Below are positions 7,919 through 10,333 of a DNA stretch of 10,333 nt, one piece after another (within the stretch, counting starts at the first letter, position 1; each line of letters begins with the position of its first letter). The stretch comes from Larix sibirica (taxonomy: Eukaryota > Streptophyta > Pinopsida > Pinales > Pinaceae). The translations under genes and the position numbers were made by a program. The stretch is from contig NWUY0304732623.1 of the NCBI GenBank assembly GCA_004151065.3, forward strand, positions 1 to 10,333, given 5' to 3'. Under the pieces are notes generated by a model. The model had not been told where the DNA came from. It was given only the letters and a program-made list of their open reading frames with translations, and made no database searches.

Positions 7919-8008
7919 CCCTACCTTTCTCTATTATCTCCTAACTATCTTGAAATCAAAACACCCTACCTTTCTCTATTATCTCATTGCTACCTTGAAA
8001 TCAAAACA
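7919..8008. repeat. Perfectly adjacent 45-bp tandem duplication
   Basis: Copies at 7919-7963 and 7964-8008 match at 41 of 45 positions. The first 22 bases and the last 15 are identical, and all four differences fall in the central 8 bases. The high identity in otherwise decayed DNA implies a fairly recent slippage or unequal-exchange event. It carries no open frame. Confidence 0.9.
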
Positions 8009-8039
8009 TGGCATATGACTTTGGGTGCTTTTGATTTGA

Positions 8040-8440
8040 TATATTTAATTTTTGATTATTTTTTTTTGGGCTACTATGATTTATATATTGTCAATATCAA
8101 TAATAATATTATAATATTTTTATGATGATGAGTGATGATTATTACTATTTACATTAATTAATTTTAGTATATCAAAAATTTAAAAAAAAATAAAGAATTA
8201 ATTTATTTGCTTTAACATTTTATTTTTATAGTTGAAAAGTTTGAAAATAAAATTTCTTAATCATAGTTAGTTTTATGAGTTAACAAATTTATGAAGATCG
8301 ATAATATTACAAGTATGTTGAAATTAAGATTTAATGTAAACATATACATGTCAATTTTAAGACATTATTTTTAAATTTTCATCTTTTTAGTATCACAAAG
8401 ATGAAAAAAAAAAAATTTCCTCATACATTTTGGATTTGCT
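8040..8440. other. Very AT-rich stretch 2
   Basis: Contains A and T homopolymers (for example near 8055-8070, 8185 and 8403-8415) and AATAATATTATAAT motifs. A small inverted repeat, CATCTTT at 8380-8386 and AAAGATG at 8397-8403, is present. No gene is visible on either strand. Confidence 0.5.
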
Positions 8441-8448
8441 CAACATAC

Positions 8449-8601
8449 AATTTCAGTATAAAACTTGAGTGGGAAAGTACATTCTTAATTTAACAAGTAT
8501 TCTTACTAAAACGTAAGAATACTTGAACTCTTTCTTATACAATGCATAAATCATCATATATGCACCTAAAGTTGTACTCTCACTCATTTACTTTGAATAA
8601 A
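8449..8601. repeat. Nested palindrome, MITE- or hairpin-like
   Basis: A perfect 13-bp inverted repeat, CAAGTATTCTTAC (8494-8506) and GTAAGAATACTTG (8513-8525), encloses a 6-base loop. Outside it, TGAGTGGGAAAGTACA (8466-8481) pairs with TGTACTCTCACTCA (8573-8586), apart from a 2-base gap and one or two mismatches. Weaker pairing may extend to about 8449 and 8601. The right spacer (47 bases) is longer than the left (12). It could be a small MITE or a palindrome-derived hairpin. No target-site duplication was found. Confidence 0.5.
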
Positions 8602-8689
8602 TTTGAATAGATTACAAGAGAATTGCATCCATAATAAGGAGGTTCATCTACAAAAACAAGTAATATGTTACATCTAGAACATTAATAAA

Positions 8690-8990
8690 TTAAATTGAAA
8701 AAAAAATAAAATCTATAAAAATAATAAATAATAAATTTATTAATCATAATACTTTTTTTAAATTCATAATAAATATAATAAAATAAATCAATATCTATCA
8801 CATTCCAAATCTTTTAAAGATTAACATATTTATCTTTACATTTAAAAATATCTACCAATAATTTTATAAAATCAACAAATCCTTAAATTACCAAATTGTA
8901 TACATTTTTATAAATTTCTTACAACTTATCTTTACAATATACACATTTTATATACTAAACCAAAATAGTAACCACACAATTTGGTCTTCA
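8690..8990. other. Very AT-rich stretch 3
   Basis: Long AATAAATAATAAATTTATTAAT-type sequence (a longer run exists at 8719-8745) with almost no G. No coding or RNA-gene signal is visible. Potential polyadenylation-like AATAAA words abound but mean little at this composition. Confidence 0.5.
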
Positions 8991-8999
8991 CACTGAACA

Positions 9000-9783
9000 T
9001 CTAAATAATTATATGATATGGTTTTCCTTTCTCCACTTTAAAGACAAAGTGGAATAGCCAACCAACTTGACAGCCTTTTATGTAGTTGGTGGAAGTGTTC
9101 TCGATGTTGATTCTATAATCTAACAAGTCGTTTTAGTGGGTTGTCATAACCATAAGATTTCCACAATTTCTCAAATATAAATTGGATTTGAAATTAAGAA
9201 TTGCACACCAACCATGTGTGTTTGTGGCACTCATAATGGTCCAATCTTTATAATAAATTTGAACAACTATCTTCTAATAGGCATTTGCATTTCTCAAATA
9301 TTTTAAGCAAAGGAAACTATGACTTTGGGCGAAAGAGTGACAGTAGTCAAACTTCCACTCACACAGAACCCATTGAATGGTTAGCCATTGCACAAATATA
9401 CACTAACTATAGTGTACCTTGTTTGATCACCAAGATGTAATATTGCTTATATGATAAGTTTGGACTTATCTAATATGTCTGAGTAGATTTGTATTCAATG
9501 TGCTTGTGAAAGTTATGACACATTAATGACTTAAGAAATGTGTGAGTATCATTGAGAACTTGCACTTGGATGTAGATGTTGGATTATGAATATATTATTT
9601 ATTATTGAATAAAAAAAGTTGAAGTATAGAGATATAGTAGGTTTATGTTAAAAATTTAAGAATTGGTGAGTTAAAAAATGTAAGAGGACAATTTTACATT
9701 GTGGAGAAGGTTGCATCAAATGTTTTTACAAATGTAACTAAGTTATTAACTATAGTTAAAAGAGTTGTATAAATGTTTTATGT
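9000..9783. other. Unassigned stretch of mixed composition, no gene found
   Basis: This block is less AT-rich than the one before it, especially 9040-9440, and contains several CpG. Short open frames occur on both strands (for example minus-strand DLLDYRINIENTSTNY near 9135-9085), but stops interrupt all of them and I recognise no family. It may be a decayed gene fragment or repeat. Confidence 0.4.
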
Positions 9784-9987
9784 ATTTTTGGTCATTTTTG
9801 TTGGGATACAATGATAATTTTTTTTATCAAATCGTGATTTTGCATTATTTAAAATTTCATTTTTGAATGCAGAAATAGATTATGTGCTCTCAAATACCTT
9901 CAAGGCATCCAGATTATGCAATTTCAACAATGTATATTTGCAATTCTAACAATTCCAACTCGATTTTGGGAAAAAATGACCAAAAAT
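9784..9987. repeat. 16-bp perfect inverted repeat framing 204 bp
   Basis: ATTTTTGGTCATTTTT at 9784-9799 is the exact reverse complement of the sequence at 9972-9987. The 172 bases between are AT-rich and non-coding. The size and terminal inverted repeats fit a small non-autonomous DNA element (MITE), but no flanking target-site duplication is convincing, and T/A-rich arms raise the odds of chance. Confidence 0.4.
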
Positions 9988-10333
9988 TGATTGGAAAGAT
10001 AATCAAAATTGTAAAAGTTTAGACTACTTTATAATTAAAGGGCCCAACAAACTTTGAAGAGAGCTGATAATCACAAATATTATCATGAGAAGTAGAGAGA
10101 AGGTATGAACAAAAAAGCTTATATCAAAACAAGGAATCAATTCATTTGACAATAACATATAAGATTTAAAAGTTGGAAGCCAACATGTGTCCTAAATGGG
10201 AAATTTTAGGGGGTGAAATTTATCCTATGTGATAATTTTTTAGGTATTTTTCCAAAAACATATTTGTCATTTTCCATTTTTTTCTAATATTATTCGCCCA
10301 AATTCCATGGGATTAAAATTTTTTACTCTAAAA
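9988..10333. other. Gene-free end of window
   Basis: AT-rich non-coding sequence with short T and A runs. I see no open frame of interest, RNA gene or clear repeat. Confidence 0.5.

Noticed and set aside
7620-8990. A pair of LTRs formed by the AT-rich stretches
   Set aside because: Apparent matches between 7670-7850 and 8690-8960 are only short AT words. No shared GC-containing blocks or TG/CA ends could be aligned.
1-10333. tRNA, rRNA or snoRNA genes
   Set aside because: No convincing A/B box pair, rRNA core sequence or cloverleaf was seen on either strand by eye.

Overview
The window looks like nuclear DNA from a seed plant with a repeat-rich genome. It is AT-rich and CpG-poor, has no intact gene, and carries long-decayed LTR retrotransposons of both plant superfamilies. 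The level of decay would suit a conifer or another large-genome plant, but nothing in the sequence fixes the species.

Layout. Positions 1-850 hold no recognisable gene, only a short degenerate repeat. Positions about 850-3058 hold a Ty1/copia remnant on the minus strand. Read from high to low coordinates it has part of the integrase, the reverse transcriptase, the RNase H, a polypurine tract and a probable 3' LTR. Positions 3076-5285 hold a Ty3/gypsy-type remnant on the plus strand: a gag gene from its start codon (with an in-frame 21-bp repeat), a damaged zinc knuckle, a linker, and the start of the aspartic protease. The two elements meet head to head at 3058-3076, and neither has a 5' LTR there.

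Positions 5285-5650 form a short block much richer in CpG than its surroundings. It has two 65-codon minus-strand open frames that I cannot identify. Positions 5690-7300 are unassigned and contain diverged direct repeats, a 53-aa open frame and a degenerate GAN-triplet (Asp/Glu-type) tract. Positions 7300-10333 hold no gene that I can support. They contain three very AT-rich stretches, a 45-bp tandem duplication, a nested palindrome near 8450-8600 and a 16-bp inverted repeat framing 204 bp near 9784-9987.

No functional gene set or operon is visible. Both pol/gag remnants are broken by stops, frameshifts and lost catalytic residues, so neither could make its own enzymes. The parts most worth following up are the CpG-rich block, the head-to-head junction, the gag heptad repeat and the palindromic, MITE-like structures.
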